Origin: Cherax quadricarinatus | Taxonomy: Eukaryota > Arthropoda > Malacostraca > Decapoda > Parastacidae | Direction of reading: 5' to 3' | DNA length: 64,000 nucleotides | NCBI RefSeq assembly: GCF_038502225.1 | Contig: NW_027195375.1 | Span: 63,501-127,500, forward strand | Shown here: piece after piece, positions 11,519 through 23,799 of the stretch | Position numbering within the stretch: the first letter of the stretch is position 1 | Layout of the letters: each line of letters opens with the position of its first letter | Program-made: the position numbers and the translations under genes | Notes under the pieces: model-generated | The model's database searches: none | The model's input: the letters and a program-made list of their open reading frames with translations, nothing else | Told to the model about the DNA's origin: nothing

Positions 11519-11701
11519 ATAAGTGAACAGTATTTAGATAAGGCTAAAGAGGTTTTTGTTGCATTTATGGATTTGGAAAAGGCGTATGACAGAGTGGATA
11601 GGGGGGCAATGTGGCAGATGTTGCAGGTGTATGGTGTAGGAGGTAGGTTACTGAAAGCAGTGAAGAGTTTTTACGAGGATAGTGAGGCTCAAGTTAGAGT
11701 A
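11505..11701 (+). repeat. Duplicated RTE segment at the LINE-B junction
   Basis: 11505-11701 is almost identical to 11771-11967 (offset 266 bp; RTE RT coding sequence including VAFMDLEKAYDRVD). At its right edge AGAGTA joins AGACGGAG, recreating the 14-mer AGAGTAAGACGGAG at 11696-11709, which also occurs at 8364-8377 immediately left of the nested LINE. Confidence 0.9.
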
Positions 11702-13168
11702 AGACGGAGAATAGGATAGCAGATGAACAAGGAGGCTTTAGAAAAGGTAGGGGGTGTGTGGACCAGGTGTTTACAGTGAAACATATAAGTGAACAGTATT
11801 TAGATAAGGCTAAAGAGGTTTTTGTGGCATTTATGGATTTGGAAAAGGCGTATGACAGAGTGGATAGGGGGGCAATGTGGCAGATGTTGCAGGTGTATGG
11901 TGTAGGAGGTAGGTTACTGAAAGCAGTGAAGAGTTTTTACGAGGATAGTGAGGCTCAAGTTAGAGTATGTGGGAAAGAGGGAGATTATTTCCCAGTAAAA
12001 GTAGGCCTTAGACAAGGATGTGTGATGTCACCGTGGTTGTTTAATATATTTATAGATGGGGTTGTAAGAGAAATAAATGCGAGGGTCTTGGCAAGAGGTG
12101 TGGAGTTAAAAGATAAAGAATCACACATAAAGTGGGAGCTGTCACAGTTGCTCTTTGCTGATGACACTGTGCTCTTGGGAGATTCTGAAGAGAAGTTGCA
12201 GAGGTTGGTGGATGAATTTGGTAGGGTATGCAAAAGAAGAAAATTAAAAGTGAATACAGGAAAGAGTAAGGTTATGAGGATAACAAAAAGGTTAGGTGAT
12301 GAAAGATTGGATATCAGATTGGAGGGAGAGAGTATGGAGGAGGTGAATGTATTCAGATATTTGGGAGTGGACGTGTCAGCGGATGGGTCTATGAAAGATG
12401 AGGTGAATCATAGAATTGATGAGGGGAAAAGGGGTGAGCGGTGCACTTAGGAGTCTGTGGAGACAAAGAACTTTGTCCTTGGAGGCAAAGAGGGGAATGT
12501 ATGAGAGTATAGTTTTACCAACGCTCTTATATGGGTGTGAAGCATGGGTGATGAATGTTGCAGCGAGGAGAAGGCTGGAGGCAGTGGAGATGTCATGTCT
12601 GAGGGCAATGTGTGGTGTGAATATAATGCAGAGAATTCGTAGTTTGGAAGTTAGGAGGAGGTGCGGGATTACCAAAACTGTTGTCCTTAGGGCTGAGGAA
12701 GGGTTGTTGAGGTGGTTCGGACATGTAGAGAGAATGGAGCGAAACAGAATGACTTCAAGAGTGTATCAGTCTGTAGTGGAAGGAAGGCGGGGTAGGGGTC
12801 GGCCTAGGAAAGGTTGGAGGGAGGGGGTAAAGGAGGTTCTGTGTTCTAGGGGCTTGGACTTCCAGCGGGCATGCGTGAGCGTGTTTGATAGGAGTGAATG
12901 GAGACAAATGGTTTTTAATACTTGACGTGCTGTTGGAGTGTGAGCAAAGTAACATTTATGAAGGGATTCAGGGAAACCGGCAGGCCGGACTTGAGTCCTG
13001 GAGATGGGAAGTACAGTGCCTGCACTCTGAAGGAGGGGTGTTAATGTTGCAGTTTAAAAACTGTAGTGTAAAGCACCCTTCTGGCAAGACAGTGATGGAG
13101 TGAATGATGGTGAAAGTTTTTCTTTTTCGGGCCACCCTGCCTTGGTGGGAATCGGCCAGTGTGTTAAT
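11702..13168 (+). mobile_element. RTE-type LINE, 3' part (RT, C-terminus, 3' UTR)
   Basis: Continues the element begun at 7259. Frame 1 (11758-12450) has the RT palm: MDLEKAYDRVDRG, GLRQGCVMSP (residues 83-92) and LLFADDTVLL (FADD 133-136), then GKSKVMRI and FRYLGVDVS. A frameshift in the run ggggaaaaggggtg near 12420 moves reading to 12416-12925 (LEAKRGMYESIVLPTLLYG, LRWFGHVERM, GRGRPRKGW, stop after FNT). The 3' UTR (12926-13168) includes 'cgggccaccctgccttggtg' and ends in an A-rich run. The same family recurs rearranged at 24.3-25.6 kb. Pseudogenic through frameshifts. Confidence 0.85.
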
Positions 13169-13236
13169 AAAAAAAATATTCACTGTGTCTAAATAACAGT
13201 GGTGAGAGTATTTAAAAACCAGTTTTCAATCTTTAG
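13169..13236. repeat. 23-bp minisatellite, right part
   Basis: Degenerate units ('actgtgtctaaataacagtg', 'gtatttaaaaaccagttttc') matching the tail of the 6941-7258 array. It resumes directly after the RTE A-rich end, marking the right edge of that insertion. Confidence 0.75.
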
Positions 13237-13238
13237 AC

Positions 13239-13560
13239 TACTAGTGGTCAGTGATTCTGTCACTGCTGGCACCAACCTTTGGGGTACAGTGACCAGTGAT
13301 TCTTTCACTGCTGGCTCCAACCTTGAGGGTCCTAGTGATCAATGAGTTTGTTACTGCTAGCTCCAATCTTAACAGTACTAATGACCAGTGATTTTGTCAC
13401 TGGTAGCTCCAGCTTTGAGGGTACTAGTGACCAGTTGTTCTGTCAATGACAGCTCCAGCTTTGAGGGTACTAGTGACCAGTGATTCTATCACTGATAGCA
13501 CCAACCTTGAGGATACTAGTGACAAGGGAATCTGTCAAAGCTGGCATCAACTTTGACCAG
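13239..13560. repeat. 46-bp degenerate repeat, about 7 copies
   Basis: Units starting near TACTAGTGACCAGTGATT recur at 13239, 13285, 13331 and so on (46-bp period), with 10-25% apparent divergence. Each has the palindromic-looking core AGTGA ... TCACTG. Confidence 0.9.
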
Positions 13561-13684
13561 TGCTAATGTCCCTGTTGTTTATATCTGTATATCAGGTTTA
13601 TAAAACGATATTTACATAGGAATAAAATATGTAGATTTTCCACTCTAATGAATAATAAAAGTAGATGTAAAAATAGCGTTGTAA

Positions 13685-14255
13685 TTCACTGTAACAACAG
13701 AGATACATGTATCACATTATTATTCACTGTAACAACAGAGATACATGTATCACATTATTATTCACTGTAACAACAGATTCATATATATATATATCACACA
13801 TATATCACATTGTTATTCACTGTAACAACAGATACAAAGATCACATTGTTATACACAGTAACACCTCAAATGCAAATGTCACGCTGTTATACACAATACC
13901 AACAAAGATACACAGATCAGACTAGTGTACACAGTAACCTAACCTAACAGAAATATCACACTGATTTATACAACAGAAATATCCTACTAGTGTACACAAT
14001 AACAGAAATATCACACTGATGTACACAATAGAAAGATCACACTAGAGTACAAAATAACAGAGATAGAAAGATCACACTGTTATACACAATAAAACACAAA
14101 CAGAGATCACACAGTTGTACACAACAGATAAAGGTACACAATAACAACAGTTACAAAGATCACACTGTTGTACACAATAACAACAGTTACAAAGATCACA
14201 CTGTTGTACACAATATCAAAAGAGATACACAGATCACACTGTTATACAGTGTGAT
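13685..14255. repeat. 36-39-bp degenerate repeat
   Basis: Units built on ATTCACTGTAACAACAGAGA ... ATCACATT (about 38 bp, best at 13685-13770), decaying into 36-bp ACACTGTTGTACACAATAAC variants up to 14255, with indels. Confidence 0.85.
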
Positions 14256-14823
14256 CAAAATATTAATTACGACGCTGCTGTATGAATGTGGTGTAAGGTG
14301 GAAATTTTACTGAAATGCTTAAAAAAAGCTTAAAAAAGTTTGTTATTGTTGAAGTCAGACACTGGAGAATTTCTTTCCTGATAGACTTGAAACTTTGACC
14401 GTTGTTTTACTTTATTAAAAGATAACTTGGCGTTAACTTTGAGCTGTGTAAATTTAAATTTGCTAATTTTATTAAATTGCTTCCCATGTAATAACTAGAG
14501 AATGGCTCTGCTGATCGACTTCAAACCCTAAACACTGTTATATATTAATTGGAAGTATTTTTACACTAATTTCGACCAGTATGGCTGGTAATTTGCTAAT
14601 TTTCTTAAAACCAAATTAATAAATATAAAAAAATACATGAAAAATATTTCTCATATTTAGTGGGGTTTTAAATTTTACGAGACAGCGCTTCCTTATTTTC
14701 ACAACTTTTCTAATAAAAAAATTTCTTTCTCCATAATTTTCGTTTATAAGTGAAGTTTGTCTTAATTGATTAGCTGGAAATTTTTAACGCTGGAGCCACT
14801 GTGTCTGGGGCGAGATTCACGGT
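14256..14823. other. AT-rich spacer with two copies of a relict motif
   Basis: No gene visible. It carries two diverged copies (about 14361 and 14494, roughly 133 bp apart) of a motif reading ACT-x-GAGAAT ... CTGAT-x-GACTT-x-AAAC. Similar pairs flank the right side of the 42-bp satellite (21750, 21887). Confidence 0.5.
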
Positions 14824-17800
14824 ACTGTTTCATTACCTGACTAGTTAATGGACAATGTTACACAGACTATTTGATTACCTGGTTAGTCAATGGACAATGT
14901 TACACGGACTATTTGATTACCTGGTTAGTCAATGGACAATGTTACACGGACTATTTGATTACCTGGCAGGTCAATGGACAATGTTACACGGACTATTTGA
15001 TTACCTGGTTAGTCAATGGACAACGTTACACGGACTATTTGATTACCTGGTTAGTCAATGGACAATGTTACACGGACTATTTGATTACCTGGTTGGTCAA
15101 TGGACAATGTTACACGGACTATTTGATTACCTGGTTGGTCAATGGACAATGTTACACGGACTATTTGATTACCTGGTTGGTCAATGGACAATGTTACACG
15201 GACTATTTGATTACCTGGCAGGTCAATGGACAATGTTACACGGACTATTTGATTACCTGGTTGGTCAATGGACAATGTTACACGGACTATTTCATTACCT
15301 GGCAGGTCAATGGACAATGTTACACGGACTATTTGATTACCTGGCAGGTCAATGGACAATGTTACACGGACTATTTGATTACCTGGCAGGTCAATGGACA
15401 ATGTTACACGGACTATTTCATTACCTGGCTGGTCAATGGACAATGTTACACGGACTATTTGATTACCTGGCAGGTCAATGGACAATGTTACACGGACTAT
15501 TTTATTACCTGGCAGGTCAATGGACAATGTTACACGGACTATTTCATTACCTGGCAGGTCAGTGGACAATGTTACACGGACTATTTGATTACCTGGCTGG
15601 TCAATGGACAATGTTACACGGACTATTTTATTACCTGGCAGGTCAATGGACAATGTTACACGGACTATTTCATTACCTGGCTGGTCAATGGACAATGTTA
15701 CACGGACTATTTCATTACCTGGCAGGTCAGTGGACAATGTTACACGGACTATTTCATTACCTGGCAGGTCAATGGACAATGTTACACGGACTATTTGATT
15801 ACCTGGCAGGTCAATGGACAATGTTACACGGACTATTTCATTACCTGGCAGGTCAATGGACAATGTTACACAGACTATTTTATTACCTGGCAGGTCAATG
15901 GACAATGTTACACGGACTATTTCATTACCTGGCAGGTCAATGGACAATGTTACACGGACTATTTCATTACCTGGCTGGTCAATGGACAATGTTACACGGA
16001 CTATTTCATTACCTGGCTGGTCAATGGACAATGTTACACGGACTATTTTATTACCTGGTTGGTCAATGGACAATGTTACACGGACTATTTCATTACCTGG
16101 CTGGTCAATGGACAATGTTACACGGACTATTTGATTACCTGGCAGGTCAATGGACAATGTTACACGGACTATTTGATTACCTGGCAGGTCAATGGACAAT
16201 GTTACACGGACTATTTCATTACCTGGCTGGTCAATGGACAATGTTACACGGACTATTTCATTACCTGGCTGGTCAATGGACAATGTTACACGGACTATTT
16301 CATTACCTGGCTGGTCAATGGACAATGTTACACGGACTATTTCATTACCTGGCTGGTCAATGGACAATGTTACACGGACTATTTCATTACCTGGCTGGTC
16401 AATGGACAATGTTACACGGACTATTTCATTACCTGGCAGGTCAATGGACAATGTTACACGGACTATTTCATTACCTGGCTGGTCAATGGACAATGTTACA
16501 CGGACTATTTCATTACCTGGCTGGTCAATGGACAATGTTACACGGACTATTTCATTACCTGGCTGGTCAATGGACAATGTTACACGGACTATTTCATTAC
16601 CTGGCTGGTCAATGGACAATGTTACACGGACTATTTTATTACCTGGCTGGTCAATGGACAATGTTACACGGACTATTTTATTACCTGGTTGGTCAATGGA
16701 CAATGTTACACGGACTATTTCATTACCTGGCTGGTCAATGGACAATGTTACACGGACTATTTCATTACCTGGCTGGTCAATGGACAATGTTACACGGACT
16801 ATTTCATTACCTGGCTGGTCAATGGACAATGTTACACGGACTATTTCATTACCTGGCTGGTCAATGGACAATGTTACACGGACTATTTGGCATTACCTGG
16901 CAGGTCAATGGACAATGTTACACGGACTATTTCATTACCTGGCTGGTCAATGGACAATGTTACACGGACTATTTCATTACCTGGCTGGTCAATGGACAAT
17001 GTTACACGGACTATTTCATTACCTGGCAGGTCAATGGACAATGTTACACGGACTATTTCATTACCTGGCTGGTCAATGGACAATGGACTATTTCATTACC
17101 TGGCAGGTCAATGGACAATGTTACACGGACTATTTAATTACCTGGCTGGTCACAATGGACTATTTCATTACCTGGCAGGTCAATGGACAATGTTACACGG
17201 ACTATTTCATTACCTGGCTGGTCAATGGACAATGTTACACGGACTATTTCATTACCTGGTCAATGGACAATGTTGGACAATGTTACACGGACTATTTTAT
17301 TACCTGGCAGGTCAATGGACAATGTTACACGGACTATTTCATTACCTGGCTGGTCAATGGACAATGTTACACGTACTATTTCATTACCTGGTCAATGGGT
17401 CAATGGACAATGTTACACGGACTATTTCATTACCTGGCAGGTCAATGGACAATGTTACACGGACTATTTCATTACCTGGCTGGTCAATGGACAATGTTAC
17501 ACGGACTATTTCATTACCTGGCAGGTCAATGGACAATGTTACACGGACTATTTCATTACCTGGCTGGTCAATGGACAATGTTACACGGACTATTTCATTA
17601 CCTGGCTGGTCAATGGACAATGTTACACGGACTATTTCATTACCTGGCTGGTCAATGGACAATGTTACACGGACTATTTCATTACCTGGCTGGTCAATGG
17701 ACAATGTTACACGGACTATTTCATTACCTGGCTGGTCAATGGACAATGTTACACGGACTATTTTATTACCTGGCTGGTCAATGGACAATGTTACACGGAC

Positions 17801-20800
17801 TATTTCATTACCTGGCTGGTCAATGGACAATGTTACACGGACTATTTCATTACCTGGCTGGTCAATGGACAATGTTACACGGACTATTTCATTACCTGGC
17901 AGGTCAATGGACAATGTTACACGGACTATTTCATTACCTGGCTGGTCAATGGACAATGTTACACGGACTATTTCATTACCTGGCTGGTCAATGGACAATG
18001 TTACACGGACTATTTCATTACCTGGCAGGTCAATGGACAATGTTACACGGACTATTTTATTACCTGGCAGGTCAATGGACAATGTTACACGGACTATTTC
18101 ATTACCTGGCAGGTCAATGGACAATGTTACACGGACTATTTTATTACCTGGCAGGTCAATGGACAATGTTACACGGACTATTTCATTACCTGGCAGGTCA
18201 ATGGACAATGTTACACGGACTATTTCATTACCTGGCTGGTCAATGGACAATGTTACACGGACTATTTCATTACCTGGCTGGTCAATGGACAATGTTACAC
18301 GGACTATTTCATTACCTGGCTGGTCAATGGACAATGTTACACGGACTATTTCATTACCTGGCTGGTCAATGGACAATGTTACACGGACTATTTCATTACC
18401 TGGCTGGCAGGTCAATGGACAATGTTACACGGACTATTTTATTACCTGGCTGGTCAATGGACAATGTTACACGGACAATGGACAATGTTACACGGACTAT
18501 TTCATTACCTGGCTGGTCAATGGACAATGTTACACGGACTATTTCATTACCTGGCTGGTCAATGGACAATGTTACACGGACTATTTCATTACCTGGCTGG
18601 TCAATGGACAATGTTACACGGACTATTTCATTACCTGGCTGGTCAATGGACAATGTTACACGGACTATTTCATTACCTGGCTGGTCAATGGACAATGTTA
18701 CACGGACTATTTCATTACCTGGCTGGTCAATGGACAATGTTACACGGACTATTTCATTACCTGGCTGGTCAATGGACAATGTTACACGGACTATTTCATT
18801 TACAATGGACTGGACTATTTCATTACCTGGTCAATGGACAATGTTACACGGACTATTTCATTACCTGGCAGGTCAATGGACAATGTTACACGGACTATTT
18901 CATTACCTGGCTGGTCAATGGACAATGTTACACGGACTATTTCATTACCTGGCAGGTCAATGGACAATGTTACACGGACTATTTCATTACCTGGCTGGTC
19001 AATGGACAATGTTACACGGACTATTTTATTACCTGGCAGGTCAATGGACAATGTTACACGGACTATTTCATTACCTGGCAGGTCAATGGACAATGTTACA
19101 CGGACTATTTCATTACCTGGCAGGTCAATGGACAATGTTACACGGACTATTTCATTACCTGGCAGGTCAATGGACAATGTTACACGGACTATTTCATTAC
19201 CTGGCAGGTCAATGGACAATGTTACACGGACTATTTCATTACCTGGCTGGTCAATGGACAATGTTACACGGACTATTTCATTACCTGGCAGGTCAATGGA
19301 CAATGTTACACGGACTATTTCATTACCTGGCTGGTCAATGGACAATGTTACACGGACTATTTCATTACCTGGCTGGTCAATGGACAATGTTACACGGACT
19401 ATTTCATTACCTGGCTGGTCAATGGACAATGTTACACGGACTATTTCATTACCTGGCAGGTCAATGGACAATGTTACACGGACTATTTCATTACCTGGCT
19501 GGTCAATGGACAATGTTACACGGACTATTTCATTACCTGGCTGGTCAATGGACAATGTTACACGGACTATTTCATTACCTGGCTGGTCAATGGACAATGT
19601 TACACGGACTATTTCATTACCTGGCTGGTCAATGGACAATGTTACACGGACTATTTTATTACCTGGCAGGTCAATGGACAATGTTACACGGACTATTTTA
19701 TTACCTGGCTGGTCAATGGACAATGTTACACGGACTATTTCATTACCTGGCTGGTCAATGGACAATGTTACACGGACTATTTCATTACCTGGCTGGTCAA
19801 TGGACAATGTTACACGGACTATTTCATTACCTGGCAGGTCAATGGACAATGTTACACGGACTATTTCATTACCTGGCTGGTCAATGGACAATGTTACACG
19901 GACTATTTCATTACCTGGCTGGTCAATGGACAATGTTACACGGACTATTTTACCTTAGGTCAATGGACAATGTTACACGGACTATTTCATTACCTGGTCA
20001 ATGGACAATGTTACACGGACTATTTCATTACCTGGCAGGTCAATGGACAATGTTACACGGACTATTTCATTACCTGGCTGGTCAATGGACAATGTTACAC
20101 GGACTATTTCATTACCTGGCTGGTCAATGGACAATGTTACACGGACTATTTCATTACCTGGCTGGTCAATGGACAATGTTACACGGACTATTTCATTACC
20201 TGGCTGGTCAATGGACAATGTTACACGGACTATTTCATTACCTGGCTGGTCAATGGACAATGTTACACGGACTATTTCATTACCTGGCTGGTCAATGGAC
20301 AATGTTACACGGACTATGTTACACGGACTATTTTATTACCTGGCAGGTCAATGGACAATGTTACACGGACTATTTTATTACCTGGTTGGTCAATGGACAA
20401 TGTTACACGGACTATTTCATTACCTGGCAGGTCAATGGACAATGTTACACGGACTATTTCATTACCTGGCTGGTCAATGGACAATGTTACACGGACTATT
20501 TCATTACCTGGCTGGTCAATGGACAATGTTACACGGACTATTTCATTACCTGGCTGGTCAATGGACAATGTTACACGGACTATTTCATTACCTGGCTGGT
20601 CAATGGACAATGTTACACGGACTATTTTATTACCTGGCAGGTCAATGGACAATGTTACACGGACTATTTTATTACCTGGTTGGTCAATGGACAATGTTAC
20701 ACGGACTATTTCATTACCTGGCAGGTCAATGGACAATGTTACACGGACTATTTCATTACCTGGCAGGTCAATGGACAATGTTACACGGACTATTTTATTA

Positions 20801-21475
20801 CCTGGCTGGTCAATGGACAATGTTACACGGACTATTTCATTACCTGGCAGGTCAATGGACAATGTTACACGGACTATTTCATTACCTGGCAGGTCAATGG
20901 ACAATGTTACACGGACTATTTCATTACCTGGCAGGTCAATGGACAATGTTACACGGACTATTTCATTACCTGGCTGGTCAATGGACAATGTTACACGGAC
21001 TATTTCATTACCTGGTTGGTCAATGGACAATGTTACACGGACTATTTTATTACCTGGCAGGTCAATGGACAATGTTACACGGACTATTTTATTACCTGGC
21101 AGGTCAATGGACAATGTTACACGGACTATTTCATTACCTGGCAGGTCAATGGACAATGTTACACGGACTATTTTATTACCTGGCAGGTCAATGGACAATG
21201 TTACACGGACTATTTCATTACCTGGCAGGTCAATGGACAATGTTACACGGACTATTTTATTACCTGGCAGGTCAATGGACAATGTTACACGGACTATTTT
21301 ATTACCTGGCAGGTCAATGGACAATGTTACACGGACTATTTCATTACCTGGCAGGTCAATGGACAATGTTACACGGACTATTTCATTACCTGGCAGGTCA
21401 ATGGACAATGTTACACGGACTATTTCATTACCTGGCAGGTCAATGGACAATGTTACACGGACTATTTAATTAATT
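14824..21475. repeat. 42-bp satellite array, about 158 units
   Basis: The unit begins ATGGACAATGTTACACGG, continues ACTATTTNATTACCTGG and ends NNGGTCA (42 bp). Nearly all variation is at two spots: the N in TTTNATT (G in the left end, C or T later) and the dinucleotide CA/CT/TT before GGTCA. Truncated or fused units at about 17085-17160, 17260-17405, 18405-18480, 18805-18835, 19950-19990 and 20310-20335 mark recombination or slippage points. A 7-unit (294-bp) higher-order pattern is visible at 20331 versus 20625. Because 42 is divisible by three and four frames lack stops, ORFs of up to about 1800 codons result; they switch frames at each interruption without stopping, which argues against coding. 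Confidence 0.97.
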
Positions 21476-21527
21476 GGTCATTTTGTCACTTTTACTTTCC
21501 AAGTGATACAAGATTATTTTACTTTAC

Positions 21528-21668
21528 TACATTATTTTACCTTGATGCTGCTGAGACAATCTTGAAAATGGGTTAGATAGATATTTTTGCTAGTGGCTTG
21601 AGATGGACCTGTCTAGTATGGGTCAGTAGACCTGCTGCAGTGTTCCTCCTTTCATATGTTCTTATGAA
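21528..21668 (+). mobile_element. LINE 3' terminus (TTCTTATG-tailed family)
   Basis: The 'gatggacctgtctagtatgg' and 'gacctgctgcagtgttcctc' blocks followed by 'atgttcttatg' match the 3' end of LINE-B at 38630-38697. Only the 3' UTR end and perhaps the last codons remain. Confidence 0.65.
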
Positions 21669-22510
21669 TCAGATTTGTCGTCATCTTGTTTTAATCGACT
21701 CTGACTGCATCACATTGCACAGTCGCTATATGATGGCATCTATTCAGTAACTGGAGAATGACTCTTCTGGTTTGATTTAAACTTTTGCTGCTAATGAGTT
21801 GTCCTCAATGGAATCTTTGCTTTGATTTTAGGTTGTGAGAATTTTACTATGCCAATTTTATTAATGAAATTAGTTTTCGTGAAATAACTTGACAATGTCT
21901 CTTATGATCAGAAAACAGATCACAGTGTTTGACTTCACTTGGTTATCCTTTGTTAAAGTTACATACTGTTGATGTAATTAGTCTTACTTATATGCGTACT
22001 TACTTTACCCTTAAATGTGAGTAAATCTTTCTTAGGGAAAATGTTTGATTTTTTTGGCTTACATTAGTCCCACTTTATTTTTTTTTATAGAAGTAATTGG
22101 TAAAATTAAAATACTGATTTTCCTGCGACACTTTTTGAGAGTGTTATCTAGCTGTCTTCACCTTCCAACACTGACAACTTGATCATTCACTTTCTGACTG
22201 ACTTCAGACTTAATGTGCCGGGGTATTGTAGGATACTAGTCTCTCTGAGATAATAAGAGAATTCCTTTTTGGTCTGACTTCAAAGCTGATGCTTCTTAGT
22301 GGAAGGTTTTAATTAATTTTTGGAAGTATATGTCCTATTTTCCCGGTTTTTATTGAAAAATGGGGTTATCAGTGTGTACATGGTGATTGTGAATAAAAAG
22401 GCACAATACCGTGACTGGAACACGGTATTATGTTAAAAAAGTAGAAGTAATATTTATATTAGTAATAAACAAAGCAAAAAGCACAGTAATTTCAGTAGTT
22501 CTAACAGTAG
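21669..22510. other. AT-rich spacer with relict motif copies
   Basis: No gene seen. Contains diverged copies of the motif found left of the 42-bp array (about 21750, 21887 and, more weakly, 22246). Confidence 0.45.
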
Positions 22511-22578
22511 AAGTGAAAGTAGTGGTGGTGATGGTGGTAGTAGTGGTGATGGTGGTAGTAGTGGTGATGGTGGTAACC
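22511..22578. repeat. GTGGTGATGGTGGTA low-complexity tract
   Basis: Imperfect tandem GTGGTGATGGTGGTAGTA units immediately before the LINE fragment at 22580; it supplies a Val-rich N-terminal extension to the local ORF. Confidence 0.85.
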
Positions 22579-22579
22579 T

Positions 22580-23790
22580 CCTTAATTAATTTGATGGATT
22601 ACATGAGAACTGTCAACCGCAATATACTTTGTAAGAAACTTCAAGCTATCGGCATAGGTTCCATAGACTGGTTTAAGTCCTATCTTAGCAATAGGAAACA
22701 AACTGTAAAAATCAACAAAACAGAATCAGAACCCCTGCCGATAGCATGTAGAGTTCCCCAAGGTAGTATTCTGGGTTCCTTAATATTCTTATTTTATGTA
22801 AATGACATGCATATCAGTGTCAAGTGCAAACTGCTACTGTATGCGGATGATAGTGCTCTGTCAGTGTTAGGTAAGACCCACAAGATATATCTAATGTAAT
22901 AACTCTAGAACTGGAGTCCTGCAGCAAATGGTTAGTAGACAACAAACTATCGTTAATCCTCGGGAAAACTGAAGCTATACTCTTTGGCACAAAAAAACTG
23001 AGAAGGGTAAATAATTTTAATGTCCGTTGTAATGGGGAACTCATTACTTCAGTTTCCTCAGTAAAATATCTGAGAATCCCCTTTGACCCATGCATGTCAG
23101 GCGAACTGATCGGGAACAGACTGAAGTTTCTCTACAGACAAGCACGCTGTCTACCTACTCTTGCTCTTCATGGTACTCTGCCTTGACAAAAAAAAAAAAA
23201 AAACTGAAAGATGAACTACAAACTACCCAGAACAAAATGGTAAGATTCATGGTGGACCTGTGTCCAAGAGAACATGTAGGCCAGGATGAATTACAACAGT
23301 TGGATATGCTGAATGTTGAAGCAAGTTTTTAAAATTGCTCACAAACAATGTGAGCTGCTAATTTTGTCAAGGCAATCATAGTACTAGAGAGTGAGAGTAC
23401 AACTTTGTAGTAGCCACAGTCAGTAGCCAGGCTTCAAGCACCTTTTATTGTACAGCAATAAAGGAATGGAACAGATTGCCTGCACATGTCAAAGCCAGTC
23501 AAGAAGACTGCCAAAATATGCCTCATGAATGTGGCGACAGAAAGGGAGGAGAATGATTTTTTTTTTAGATAACACATGTAAATGTAAATAACTCTTTTTA
23601 CCTTATTCCTAGTATATATCCTTTATATTATAATAAAAAGATATTATATCCTTTATAGTGTAATAATAAGGTATTAAAAGGACCCCAATGGAAATAAGTC
23701 ACTCTGTCTGATTTTTTTGGGTTATCTTAGGTTCTCTACACATATGCTACTATATATGATAATCAATACTTACTTACCTAAGAGGTTTAG
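22580..23790 (+). mobile_element. Non-LTR retrotransposon RT C-terminal half and 3' UTR, decayed
   Basis: The ORF to 22899 encodes an RT palm: VNRNILCKKLQAIGIG, LSNRKQTVKI, RVPQGSILGSLIF and LLLYADDSAL (catalytic YADD). After frame breaks (one at an A15 run near 23190) there follow NKLSLILGKTEAILFGTKK, SVKYLRIPFD, QNKMVRFMVD and IKEWNRLPAHVKAS (about 23460). The 3' UTR (from about 23570) contains 'ggaccccaatggaaataagt' and ends near 23790. A second copy of that 3' UTR is inverted at 37495-37625. Clade not assigned confidently. Clearly dead. Confidence 0.8.
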
Positions 23791-23799
23791 AGTGTCTTC

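Noticed and set aside
14855..21576. Very long ORFs (up to about 1800 codons) with 14-residue repeats
   Set aside because: All are read from the 42-bp satellite. Several frames on both strands are open at once, the reading slips between frames at indels without stopping, and variation shows no codon bias. They are period artefacts.
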